Assembly (NCBI GenBank): GCA_017408185.1
Contig: JAFQVE010000288.1
Span: forward strand, 1 to 12,633
Length of the DNA: 12,633 nucleotides
Reading direction: 5' to 3'
Origin: Oscillospiraceae bacterium
Lineage (GTDB): Bacteria; Bacillota_A; Clostridia; Oscillospirales; JAAYXM01
The notes below the pieces were generated by a model. It worked only from the letters and a program-made list of their open reading frames with translations. It was not told where the DNA came from and searched no databases. Positions 5,601-12,633 of this stretch are shown one piece after another (positions within the stretch are counted from its first letter, which is position 1; each line of letters starts with the position of its first letter). The translations under genes were made by a program, and so were the position numbers.

Positions 5601-8600
5601 CCGCCACCGGTGTTGTAGGTACGGTTGTCCGTGTCGCTGTGACCGAACACCCAATCAAGCATTTCGTCTGTTTCGGGAGAACAGTCCAGCGCAACACCGG
5701 CAAGAGTCACCGAAAGCTGATGCAGACCGAAATTACCTTGATTCTGTGCCTCAACACTTGCTTTGTATATCTCGCGGCAAACTCCGTCCTCAACACTTTT
5801 GCGTATCGTTTCCGGGGTGACATTTCCGTTTGCATCAAATTTATTGTCAATGCCGTACTGATGTGCCTTATCTGAAATATATTTGATCACCTGTGCATCG
5901 TCATACATCGGGAATAACATATCATAAGCCCTTGCCATCTCTTCGGTAACATACGTCTCCCAGATGCTTCCTACCGCTTTTCCTTTTGCTATTCCGCCAT
6001 TTGTATTTGCCAGAGTAGGATAAACACGCAGATCAAGGGAGGGATAAATGTCAGCCACTCTGTCAAGAAGAATAGCACCGACTCTTCCATACTTTTCATC
6101 ACCTGTGTAGAGATAAGCCTTGGAAAGGCTATTGACAGCACCCATGACAAAGCGTTGATCATTGCTTGAAGCAAACCATGTTGCCATATGGTTATAGTAG
6201 GCAACATAGGTATGTACTTCGGGGACACCGTTTGAATAGGTTCTTCCGGTTTTATAGCCTGTAGAATCATCCACGCCCCAGGTCTCTGCACTTTCTCCCG
6301 AGGTCAGTTTAACAGGAGATGCATTTGTACCTACTTCCGGGTAAAGTGTGTTTTTAAGATAGCCCGTGCCATAGGTATCTCCGAATAACTCCATATGCGC
6401 ATCAAGTGCCGTCTGAAGATCAAACTCGCCCTTGTTTTCCTCGGTGCAACCAAGTTTATAGAAGCTTTCAAAGTCATTTGACGGGAAAACACGCTTACAG
6501 TCGGGGCATTGAATCTTCCATCTTCTCGAAAGCGGGGAAATAGACCAGGGATAGTTACCGTTGATTGAATAGAGATTTGTTCCGCAATAGCGGCAAAGAT
6601 AACAATCAGGATCATTCTTGTAGCCTACGATATTTGAACGGGGAATATTCTGACCTGCCACATTTAACCAAAGCTCATCCGTAAGGGAAAGAAATTTATC
6701 TGCAGACTGTACTGCGGCATCCCTTTCTTCCTTTGCCCAGGAATATTTGCCGATGTTTTCACGGGCGGCACTTACCATTTCATCCGTGTAGATTGTTCTT
6801 GTGGTTTTGCCCTCACGGACAGTAATTATTGCCTCTCCCGTAATTTCAAGTCCGTTCTCACATTGTATGGAAGCAAAAACTCTTGCGCTTCCAACTCCAA
6901 CAGGTGTGGCAATACCGTTGTCGGAAACTGTGAAAACCTCTTCGTTTTCCGAACTCCAGGAAATCTCACCGGATGGGATTTCTACCGTTTCTGTATTCGA
7001 ATTGATTCCTTCTGCCGTAAGCGTAATACCGCTGTGCTCAGGGCTCATAACAAAATAAGGTGCTGTAATCTTAAGGGTAACTGCTTTGCCATCCTCCGCT
7101 ATTGCGTCTTCTTTTAAGACTTTTACGGAAATTTCTTTTGTGCAGGTTTCTCCGTTGTACAGAACCTTTACTGTGACTGTAGTTTCTCCTTCAGAAGAAG
7201 CTTTGATCTCGCCGTTTTCAGAAATGGTTGCAATGTCATTATTCTCACTTTCGTAAGTGACGGTCATATAAGGGTCGGGATTGCCGTCAATAGTAAGGGA
7301 GCAGGGAACAACTGTTCCGTCTGACATTTCGGCAGAGACATTTACAAAAGAAGAATCTCCCTCGCATATAACAACAGCATCATTTCCAACCGTCAGGCTT
7401 TCAATTTCGGGCATTGCTCTTCTGTTTGCAAAACGCAACGTCTTAAGTGTTTGATATGAGTAATTCGTTCCTTTTTCGGTTACGACAAATGTAACTGTGT
7501 GCGTGCCTTTGTCCAACTTGATGGTACGAAGTCTTTCGGGCTCTGCATTTACGTCCTTTCCGTAGAAAACATATTTGCCCACATAGATTCCGTCAATATA
7601 AATGCTACTCTCAAATGCACTTGCGCGGTCAAACGTACCTGTGAAAATCGGTTGATATACTCCGCTGTAGGGGATATTTACATCTATGGATATCTTATCT
7701 CCCACATTGCGTGTATAACCCACAAGACCGTTTGTGTTAAATATTGCCTTCTGCGCAGAAAGAGAGGTTTCTGAAAGATTCAGACACCATCCGTCCTCTT
7801 CAATGGTGACTTTTGCAGGTGTTGATTGAGATGCCTTTGTGAAGTTTATTTCAACATCACGCATATCAGTCTCGGCTACAACTATTTCAATTGTGTTAGT
7901 TGCCACTTCACCTGAATTTAAGGTTACAATCGCATATATTTCTGCTTTTGCACCGTATTCGTGCCCGAATACTTTTCCGTTTTCATCGACTGTGATTCCT
8001 CCCGGAATGTCACAATCAACAACCCATTCAATTTCTGCAGACGAAATATCTGCGGCAAAGCCGTTCTCCGTTGTTCCAGATATCACAAGCTGTTCGTCAC
8101 GGAGATATCCAACTGTTGCAGGTGCTTTAAGCTCTGCCGTTTTAATGGCACTGCTGTCTGTTACGGAGATTTCAGTTTCTGTTTCTGTGGCATTTCCGTC
8201 AAGAAGGAGTGTTGCCTTGATTTTTCCTTTTCCGGCGGAAATTCCGGTTACGACGCCATCCTCATTGACCGTAAGGACATCCGGAGTGAGAGATTTATAC
8301 ACAACCGTAACCTTTGACATATCTGCCTCTGTTCCATCGGAAAGATATCCCGTGGGGAGAAGAGTTGTATTACTTCCGGCTTCAATTTCGGATGAATCCG
8401 GAAGCAAGGTTGCATAGAGAAGCTTTATTGGGAAGCCCGAAACGTCAATCCTTTTGCTTCCTGTCCTTGTTATTCCGTTAATTGTTACATCCGCAAATAC
8501 CGTTGCAGATGCATTTTTTCCGAGAAGTGATGCTGATGCGTTTGCGATATTCATTCCGCTTCCTTCTCCGGCTGAAAGGAGCGATGCAAACGTGTATCTT

Positions 8601-11344
8601 CCGATAACATTCTTATCATCAGAACGGAAAACAATATCATCACTGTTCCACGCACTGCCGAGAGAAAGATATTCACCCGTTGAGCTGTAAGGCTTTATGG
8701 AAAATTTAAGAGCAGTTGAAGTTCCGGTTGTATCGCCTTCTATATCAAAGTCAACACCGGCAAAACCCACTTCACGAAGCTCAAAATCATCAAACCAGGC
8801 TTCTCCCTCAAAACCTGCCTTTGCAAGGTCGGAAGAGTCGGGTCTGAAAATTATTCTCGGGGTAAGATATACTACCTCCGTCGATGCCATCGTAGGTGCG
8901 GCAATCGGCACGGAGACCTCATACCAGTCATCGTAAAGCTCACGCCAGTTTGCAATCTTTGAAATGTTTATTGAACGCTCTGAATTATAAGCAAGAAATT
9001 CACTTGTAGAGGCAGTTGGAGACGTAAAAGCCAGTAAATCAAGGTAGAGCGCCATATCCGAAGCACCTGCAGGTACTGTATAATCCGCCTTGAATTTAAA
9101 CTTCAGGCTGTATAATCCTCCGGAAACACCCTCGACCCTTATTCCACGTTTGAGCATAAGTGTGGAAGGATTGCTTACTGCCGCAACACGTCCGTCAAAA
9201 ACGAATTTCAGCGCACGGTTTCCGTCCTCTTCCGTTCCGAGCATTACTCGCATAAACTTTGGGCTTTCAGGCTCTTCTGTTTCGTTTGCAAGTGACCATA
9301 CCCAGCTGTCTCCGGAAAAGTTATGGTTAAGGTCTTCCATAAGGTTTTCGCCCATGGGAGCAACGGTAAAACCAAAGGTTTCTTCTACCTTTTTATTGTC
9401 GTATTCAACAGACGCCGTTATTGTAACATCACCTGTCCCGACTGCGGAAAGCTTTCCGCTTTCGGAAACCGTTGCCACACTTTCATCACTTGAGGTGAAA
9501 AGCTTTGTTATCTCCGACTCCGGTACATCCTCAAGGGGAACTCCGGCACGGTCGCACAGCAAGGTTTTCAGCTGTTTTTCTGTTGCCATTGGGAAGACTC
9601 CGCCGTTTTCAATACCCGTCACGGAAAGACTTAGTGTTTCATAATCACCGGGGCAAGCCTCAAGAGTCAACCCCTCCAGTATGAGGGAGTGAAGGTGGAG
9701 GATTGAGCTTCCTGACCCACTTTCATATACTGTTTCGTTGTCGGAGAAGCAGTCAAATATAATATAATACTCACCGCGTTTGGGAATTGAAACTTTTCCG
9801 ACCTTTTGTTGTGGGGCTTCGGCACCGAGGGTTCCTGAAAAATCTGCATCACCAATATATTGTGCCTTGTTTATAAGTTCACGGTCGGGTGTTCCTTCCA
9901 AAGCGGAAACCATATAAATCTTTGCTGATGTTCCGTAGCCTTGAGTGTAAGGCTCTACCATAAGATTATAATCGCCGCGATTTGGAACTTTCAGCTTAAG
10001 CACAAGAAAAGGCTGAGTGTTGGTTTCGTACTTGTCAGTTCTTACCATTGAGTAGATAAACTGACGGCTCATATTGATTGAGTATCCGCTGTATGTGCCA
10101 AAGCTCCAGGGAGTGCTCACAGTATCATCAATTTCGTTCAACTCGTCAACGTCACTAAAATCACGAAGAACTCCGGAAGCATCAAGCCGTGGTTTTCCGT
10201 AAACGGTCTGGTCTGCCATCGCATTTGTGTTGGTTACATATGAAAAGGTAAGCCCTGCATTTCCCTGATCTTCAGAAAGGACTGTCAGCATCATTTCTGA
10301 AGAAAGGTCTGTACCGTCAGCCGTTGCGGTTATTTTCACCGTTCCTGCCGAAACTGCTGTGATAATTCCTTTATCGCTTACCGTTGCGATATCGGTATTT
10401 TCACTTTTATAAGTGATACCTGAAGAAAGCACCTTATCACCCGACACCGAGTATTTTCCCGTTACTTCAAGTTCAAGATATTCTCCGATTTCAAGCTCTG
10501 CCTTTACCGGTGCGATGCCGATACCTGTAAGTTCATCCTTAACAACAGGGGTAAGCTTCAGATTTTCAATATAAAACGTAGGAGAAGCTGAAGTGTCAGC
10601 TCCCTGTGAATAGCCAAGAAGTGAAAAAACAAGATAATATGTTCCTGCTTTAAGCTCAACCTGGTTTAAATAAGTCTTCGCATCCTTATTTGTTCCCGTT
10701 GCCTGATAACACTCAACAACGCCGAGACTTTCTCCTGCACTTTTTGCTTTGCATTTGTCTATTGCCGCAGCAATTTTCGCATCGTTATTTCCTGCACTTA
10801 CATCAGTAAGCGTAGAGAGAGCAAATGCAGAATCTATGCTTCCGTATGATGTATCAACGAGGAAAATTTCATATTTTGCGGCGGCAGCCATATTCCAATG
10901 CTCAAGCACCGGCTGATAAAAACCATCCTCTGCAACATCAATTTTTATGATAAAGCCGGGATCGTTATTTGCAATCGCATCAGCTGTGCAATTTGCCGCA
11001 TAGTGGCTTATGTATGTATATGTCGGATAAATTCTGTAATTCGCAACAGTTCTTTTTCCGACAAATGCCCATTTGTCCGAACCCGAATACGGAATCGCTG
11101 AGCTTTCGCTTGCGGCTTCATAATATGAGCCGAGCTGACCTTTACCCGATGCATTCGGATTCCAGTTATCAAGCGATGCCACCATATTTATATAGCTTCC
11201 GCTGTATCCGGGAACTATGGTGTTTGCACCGAAAGCGTAGGTGTGCTCTATTCCTGCCGCCACGGCTTCCGCACTCACAAAACCACTCGGAAGCATTGCA
11301 AATATCATTGCAACAGCCAGTATGAGTGACAAAGTTTTACGCAT
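2675..11344 (-). CDS. Giant SLH-anchored heparinase II/III-type polysaccharide lyase with Ig-like domains (2889 aa)
   Basis: The start ATG at 11344 has GGAGGT six bases upstream. Residues 1-25 are a signal peptide (basic MRK, hydrophobic core, cleavage after VSA). Three jelly-roll-like modules, probably carbohydrate-binding, lie at about 27-266, 364-565 and 1164-1310; another beta-rich module spans 664-860. Big_2-like Ig domains, with the T-V-S/E-x-G-x-I/V-x-A/G pattern, lie near 270-355, 568-662, 972-1061, 1066-1156, 1313-1411 and 1420-1510. A helical segment (1513-1570) leads into a cysteine cluster (C1581, C1584, C1587, C1613, C1616), then an alpha-toroid region (about 1700-2000, with NFGLH at 1871-1875). 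The heparinase II/III C-terminal beta-domain follows from about 2070, with SHSHND at 2105-2110 and SHNTVVV at 2149-2155. Next come a He_PIG-like domain (about 2587-2671), a Gly/Pro-rich linker, and three SLH repeats (about 2713-2765, 2773-2826, 2836-2889) that bind secondary cell-wall polymers. Enzymes of this fold cleave uronic-acid-containing polysaccharides by beta-elimination; the exact substrate cannot be told. The gene is intact and far longer than usual lyases (about 600-900 residues). Confidence 0.88.
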   Translation of the reverse strand: MRKTLSLILAVAMIFAMLPSGFVSAEAVAAGIEHTYAFGANTIVPGYSGSYINMVASLDNWNPNASGKGQLGSYYEAASESSAIPYSGSDKWAFVGKRTVANYRIYPTYTYISHYAANCTADAIANNDPGFIIKIDVAEDGFYQPVLEHWNMAAAAKYEIFLVDTSYGSIDSAFALSTLTDVSAGNNDAKIAAAIDKCKAKSAGESLGVVECYQATGTNKDAKTYLNQVELKAGTYYLVFSLLGYSQGADTSASPTFYIENLKLTPVVKDELTGIGIAPVKAELEIGEYLELEVTGKYSVSGDKVLSSGITYKSENTDIATVSDKGIITAVSAGTVKITATADGTDLSSEMMLTVLSEDQGNAGLTFSYVTNTNAMADQTVYGKPRLDASGVLRDFSDVDELNEIDDTVSTPWSFGTYSGYSINMSRQFIYSMVRTDKYETNTQPFLVLKLKVPNRGDYNLMVEPYTQGYGTSAKIYMVSALEGTPDRELINKAQYIGDADFSGTLGAEAPQQKVGKVSIPKRGEYYIIFDCFSDNETVYESGSGSSILHLHSLILEGLTLEACPGDYETLSLSVTGIENGGVFPMATEKQLKTLLCDRAGVPLEDVPESEITKLFTSSDESVATVSESGKLSAVGTGDVTITASVEYDNKKVEETFGFTVAPMGENLMEDLNHNFSGDSWVWSLANETEEPESPKFMRVMLGTEEDGNRALKFVFDGRVAAVSNPSTLMLKRGIRVEGVSGGLYSLKFKFKADYTVPAGASDMALYLDLLAFTSPTASTSEFLAYNSERSINISKIANWRELYDDWYEVSVPIAAPTMASTEVVYLTPRIIFRPDSSDLAKAGFEGEAWFDDFELREVGFAGVDFDIEGDTTGTSTALKFSIKPYSSTGEYLSLGSAWNSDDIVFRSDDKNVIGRYTFASLLSAGEGSGMNIANASASLLGKNASATVFADVTINGITRTGSKRIDVSGFPIKLLYATLLPDSSEIEAGSNTTLLPTGYLSDGTEADMSKVTVVYKSLTPDVLTVNEDGVVTGISAGKGKIKATLLLDGNATETETEISVTDSSAIKTAELKAPATVGYLRDEQLVISGTTENGFAADISSAEIEWVVDCDIPGGITVDENGKVFGHEYGAKAEIYAIVTLNSGEVATNTIEIVVAETDMRDVEINFTKASQSTPAKVTIEEDGWCLNLSETSLSAQKAIFNTNGLVGYTRNVGDKISIDVNIPYSGVYQPIFTGTFDRASAFESSIYIDGIYVGKYVFYGKDVNAEPERLRTIKLDKGTHTVTFVVTEKGTNYSYQTLKTLRFANRRAMPEIESLTVGNDAVVICEGDSSFVNVSAEMSDGTVVPCSLTIDGNPDPYMTVTYESENNDIATISENGEIKASSEGETTVTVKVLYNGETCTKEISVKVLKEDAIAEDGKAVTLKITAPYFVMSPEHSGITLTAEGINSNTETVEIPSGEISWSSENEEVFTVSDNGIATPVGVGSARVFASIQCENGLEITGEAIITVREGKTTRTIYTDEMVSAARENIGKYSWAKEERDAAVQSADKFLSLTDELWLNVAGQNIPRSNIVGYKNDPDCYLCRYCGTNLYSINGNYPWSISPLSRRWKIQCPDCKRVFPSNDFESFYKLGCTEENKGEFDLQTALDAHMELFGDTYGTGYLKNTLYPEVGTNASPVKLTSGESAETWGVDDSTGYKTGRTYSNGVPEVHTYVAYYNHMATWFASSNDQRFVMGAVNSLSKAYLYTGDEKYGRVGAILLDRVADIYPSLDLRVYPTLANTNGGIAKGKAVGSIWETYVTEEMARAYDMLFPMYDDAQVIKYISDKAHQYGIDNKFDANGNVTPETIRKSVEDGVCREIYKASVEAQNQGNFGLHQLSVTLAGVALDCSPETDEMLDWVFGHSDTDNRTYNTGGGVNEALVSEVTRDGQGTESPQYNLLWVTQLIDIATTLANYDDYNGMALFNNPKYVGMIKSYAPLTLVKRGLATIGDSGFAVHFSPMPDDYVLLEAFKYTGDIEIAQHLYMLKDNDVSELHYDIFTKNPESIADEIEGIIRSEGEYDYDKSSMLTGFGFAALRGGTLYDVSGNTGIRDSMRDFTIYFGGAASHSHNDMLNLGIDAYGIGMTTDLGYPEVPSATDPNRHQWITPTISHNTVVVNEQSQNKTEVAQKPLHFDAKETRVKVMDVEAPEAYGECDEYRRTVVMVDYDSEVSYGIDFFRVLGGSDHLYSFHANSETHPETSDNLVFEEQIGGTYAGASVPFGPDPYTNTSSPYAMLKYPLGYTWLFDVHRADNPKAENFYIDYEIKDFRNHSRNPDTDMRLRMTMVNDFEADEVTLASGLPTRIAKNEVIDHLEYMLVRRKGKNLDTLFTTVIEPYNKVRYIKDDGIKRIDIEPDEQGSEIKRSAAVKVELCDGRCDYIVYAQDNSKLYIVTDPETGYTFKFRGFVGVWSINADGVNIYSYVNDGDMIGTDDINLSEVDASVSGIILDFQKELSFDNWVDVEFDRKLTQTEADALVDRMINMERKTPGNSSFMIKGVEMTDATHGRISFGEITTIAGYIDASNESLGYEYDVAAGKAFAIPMSYENNEAPVFDKVADLTASAGSSISVKIHATAESDVTYSARTLPRGASFDEKTGEFRWNPTASQIGANLVAIDARDELGRISTQYFTITVYGSTTGGGGGTSAPSIPDTPVIPDKPETPGTPSTPETSDNNVRFVDLGTHAWAEDAINSLAAKGIVKGTTENTYSPAANITRADFAILLVRAFKLASDNSENFDDVLETDYFARELAIARNTGIVNGIGDNKYAPRNTITRQDMMVIVYRALLKLGVELESTDVVYADFAEVSDYAKEAVSALVAEGLTNGRNGKIAPNDFTTRAEVAVLIKRIMEKLQ

Positions 11345-11372
11345 AATTTTACCTCCTCTGTATAATTTGCAA

Positions 11373-11402
11373 AGAGGGACAGTGCACCTCCACCATCCCT
11401 CT
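11373..11402 (-). promoter_or_regulatory. Hairpin in the gap between the two large genes
   Basis: Arms 11373-11379 (agaggga) and 11396-11402 (tccctct) form seven perfect pairs, with a possible inner three-pair gtg/cac extension. On the minus strand only a short TTT follows before AT-rich DNA and the giant gene's ribosome binding site. It starts 10 bases past the stop of the upstream gene. It may be a weak terminator or a processing/stability hairpin that tunes expression between the two genes. No convincing separate promoter is visible in the 67-bp gap. Confidence 0.35.
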
Positions 11403-11411
11403 GTTGTCGCA

Positions 11412-12633
11412 TTATTCGCTGTATATTACGCAATCATCGAATATTGCATATGCCAGCATATTTTTGCCGGAGTCATCAATGATTGAGAAATAATCACCGT
11501 CAGTCTGCATTGAGACCTTGTAATCTGCGGTTTCTATCGCAGGCGTTGCTTCGGACTTGAATACAAAGCCTTTTTCAATCGCACTTTCGCATCCGATAAA
11601 CTCAGCGACAACGGCGTTTTCGTTTCCTGTGGTCACGGTATTGAGAAGTATTTTTCTCACGCCGGATGAAATCGGCTGATACTCTTTATAGACTGCTTTT
11701 ACGGTGCAATTCTTTACGGCACGGAACGTATATTCCTTATCAAAGCTTACGATCTCGCCGTCTTTTTCCCAGTAGTTGAAGAGGTTATATCCCGAGCCGC
11801 CGTTTTCACGAAGTGTTGCAGTTGCAGTTACCGCATCGCCGTATGCATAGCTTCCCGAGCCGGTGCCTCCGTCTACCGTGATTGAGATGTCTTTTGCGGG
11901 ATCATCGGGATATTTTGCAACAAATATCATGGTTTTCTCCGTGGCTTTCGGCTTTTGGTCATTTGTATACACATCTTCTGTACCCGAAAGTATCCAGCCG
12001 CTTGACTGTCCGAGACCCGTCATATAGGGAAGAGAAGGAAGAGTGATTTCATCTCCCTCTGTGTAGGCTGCATCGGAACGGGAAACAAGTGCTCTGTTTG
12101 CATTATAAAACTCAACTGTAATATTTTCAGATGCACTGTCACGGTATATTGCCGTGAGATATGTAAGACCCTTTTGTGCAGTCAGGGTATATTCTTTTGT
12201 ATCGGCAACTGCGTGCTTATTAACACCCAGACCCTTTGCCCAGTAAAGGAAAGTTTTTCCTTCGATATCCGGAGCTGTTATTGTTTCGGTGCTTCCTGCT
12301 TTAAGCAATAACGGTTCGCCATAAACCGAGCCTTCGTTGCTTGTTATATCATGTGTGAGGATTTTTACTTCTGCCGCAGTAGAAACAGGGCTGTATACAG
12401 TTGCATTTCCGGGATCAACTGTGCGTGCATCAATTATTTCGCGGTCTGCATCTGTGAGACCTGCTACAGTAAGCTTAATTGATTTGAGCTCGCTCATATA
12501 TGAACCGTTAGTTGCAAATCCTGTGCTTGCGGTAGTATCGTTAAATGCCTCTTCGCCGAGGTAAGCCCGTGCATTGTCCGCAGCTCCGTTTGAGGCATGG
12601 AACTTCATTCCGATATAATATTCGCCGCCGGAA
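11412..12633 (-). CDS. C-terminal part of a secreted multidomain protein with InlB-type repeats (cut by window end)
   Basis: The frame is open through the window edge. The Met at 12608 is internal, because the upstream codons (SGGEYYIG) continue the same beta-strand pattern and no ribosome binding site precedes it. About 406 residues are visible. The first part (GGEYYIGMKFHASN, then a segment ending LKSIKLTVAGL) looks like the second half of the jelly-roll modules in the neighbouring giant protein. Three InlB B-repeat / Listeria-Bacteroides-type segments follow: VKILTHDI to YLTAIYRD (with FLYWAKG), ITVEFYNA to FVAKYPDD, and ISITVDGG to VKAVYKE (with LFNYWEKDG). The last roughly 85 residues form a separate beta-rich module ending CVIYSE. 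No SLH, LPXTG or membrane anchor is seen at the C-terminus. It is probably an extracellular binding or enzyme protein co-transcribed with the giant lyase. Catalytic parts, if any, lie outside the window. Confidence 0.75.
   Translation of the reverse strand, partial: SGGEYYIGMKFHASNGAADNARAYLGEEAFNDTTASTGFATNGSYMSELKSIKLTVAGLTDADREIIDARTVDPGNATVYSPVSTAAEVKILTHDITSNEGSVYGEPLLLKAGSTETITAPDIEGKTFLYWAKGLGVNKHAVADTKEYTLTAQKGLTYLTAIYRDSASENITVEFYNANRALVSRSDAAYTEGDEITLPSLPYMTGLGQSSGWILSGTEDVYTNDQKPKATEKTMIFVAKYPDDPAKDISITVDGGTGSGSYAYGDAVTATATLRENGGSGYNLFNYWEKDGEIVSFDKEYTFRAVKNCTVKAVYKEYQPISSGVRKILLNTVTTGNENAVVAEFIGCESAIEKGFVFKSEATPAIETADYKVSMQTDGDYFSIIDDSGKNMLAYAIFDDCVIYSE

Noticed and set aside
7839..8417. 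Plus-strand 192-codon ORF (and a 184-codon one at 9090-9644)
   Set aside because: Ser/Thr/Val/Pro-rich shadows antisense to Ig-like domains of the intact giant gene; no ribosome binding site or domain.

Overview
The window looks like a piece of a Bacillota (Clostridia-type) genome, probably from a gut or rumen bacterium. The reasons are consensus GGAGG ribosome binding sites before most genes, S-layer homology (SLH) domains, many Big_2-type bacterial Ig-like domains, a GH171/NamZ (DUF1343) remnant, and small DUF3846-type proteins typical of Clostridia accessory DNA. These assignments come from reading protein motifs; no database search was run.

Right part (12633 down to about 1953, all minus strand): a surface glycan-degradation locus. 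It starts with the C-terminal part of a secreted multidomain protein with InlB-type repeats, cut by the window edge. After 67 bp comes an intact 2889-residue protein. It has a signal peptide, jelly-roll-like modules, about six Ig-like domains, a cysteine cluster that looks like a zinc ribbon, a heparinase II/III-type polysaccharide lyase core, a He_PIG-like domain and three C-terminal SLH repeats. Its stop codon overlaps, as ATGA, the start of a NamZ-like gene that is now broken by a frameshift, two stops and loss of its 3' half. A possible 33-residue ORF with a perfect Shine-Dalgarno follows, and the block ends in a 17-bp perfect-stem terminator (1953-1997). The likely original role was anchoring a polyanionic-glycan lyase at the cell surface, with a coupled cytoplasmic amino-sugar glycosidase.

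Left part (1 to about 1900): a mobile-element-like patch of small genes. On the minus strand are a 109-112-residue unknown protein, an excisionase-like DNA-binding ORF that has lost its ATG, a DUF3846 protein and a 74-residue unknown. On the plus strand are the C-terminal tail of an unknown gene (2-181) and a 35-residue DUF3846-like N-terminal fragment with its own promoter and ribosome binding site, converging on the minus-strand genes. Several RNA-level signals sit here: a terminator-like hairpin with a T-run immediately before the DUF3846 ribosome binding site, a 12-bp inverted repeat that could mask the start of the 112-residue gene, and a terminator at 298-334.

No tRNA, rRNA, CRISPR array or complete insertion sequence was seen. 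The most interesting points are the shared module architecture of the two big surface proteins, the coupled but decayed NamZ gene, the single base that could explain both the stop of one gene and the lost start of the next, and the attenuator-like leader.
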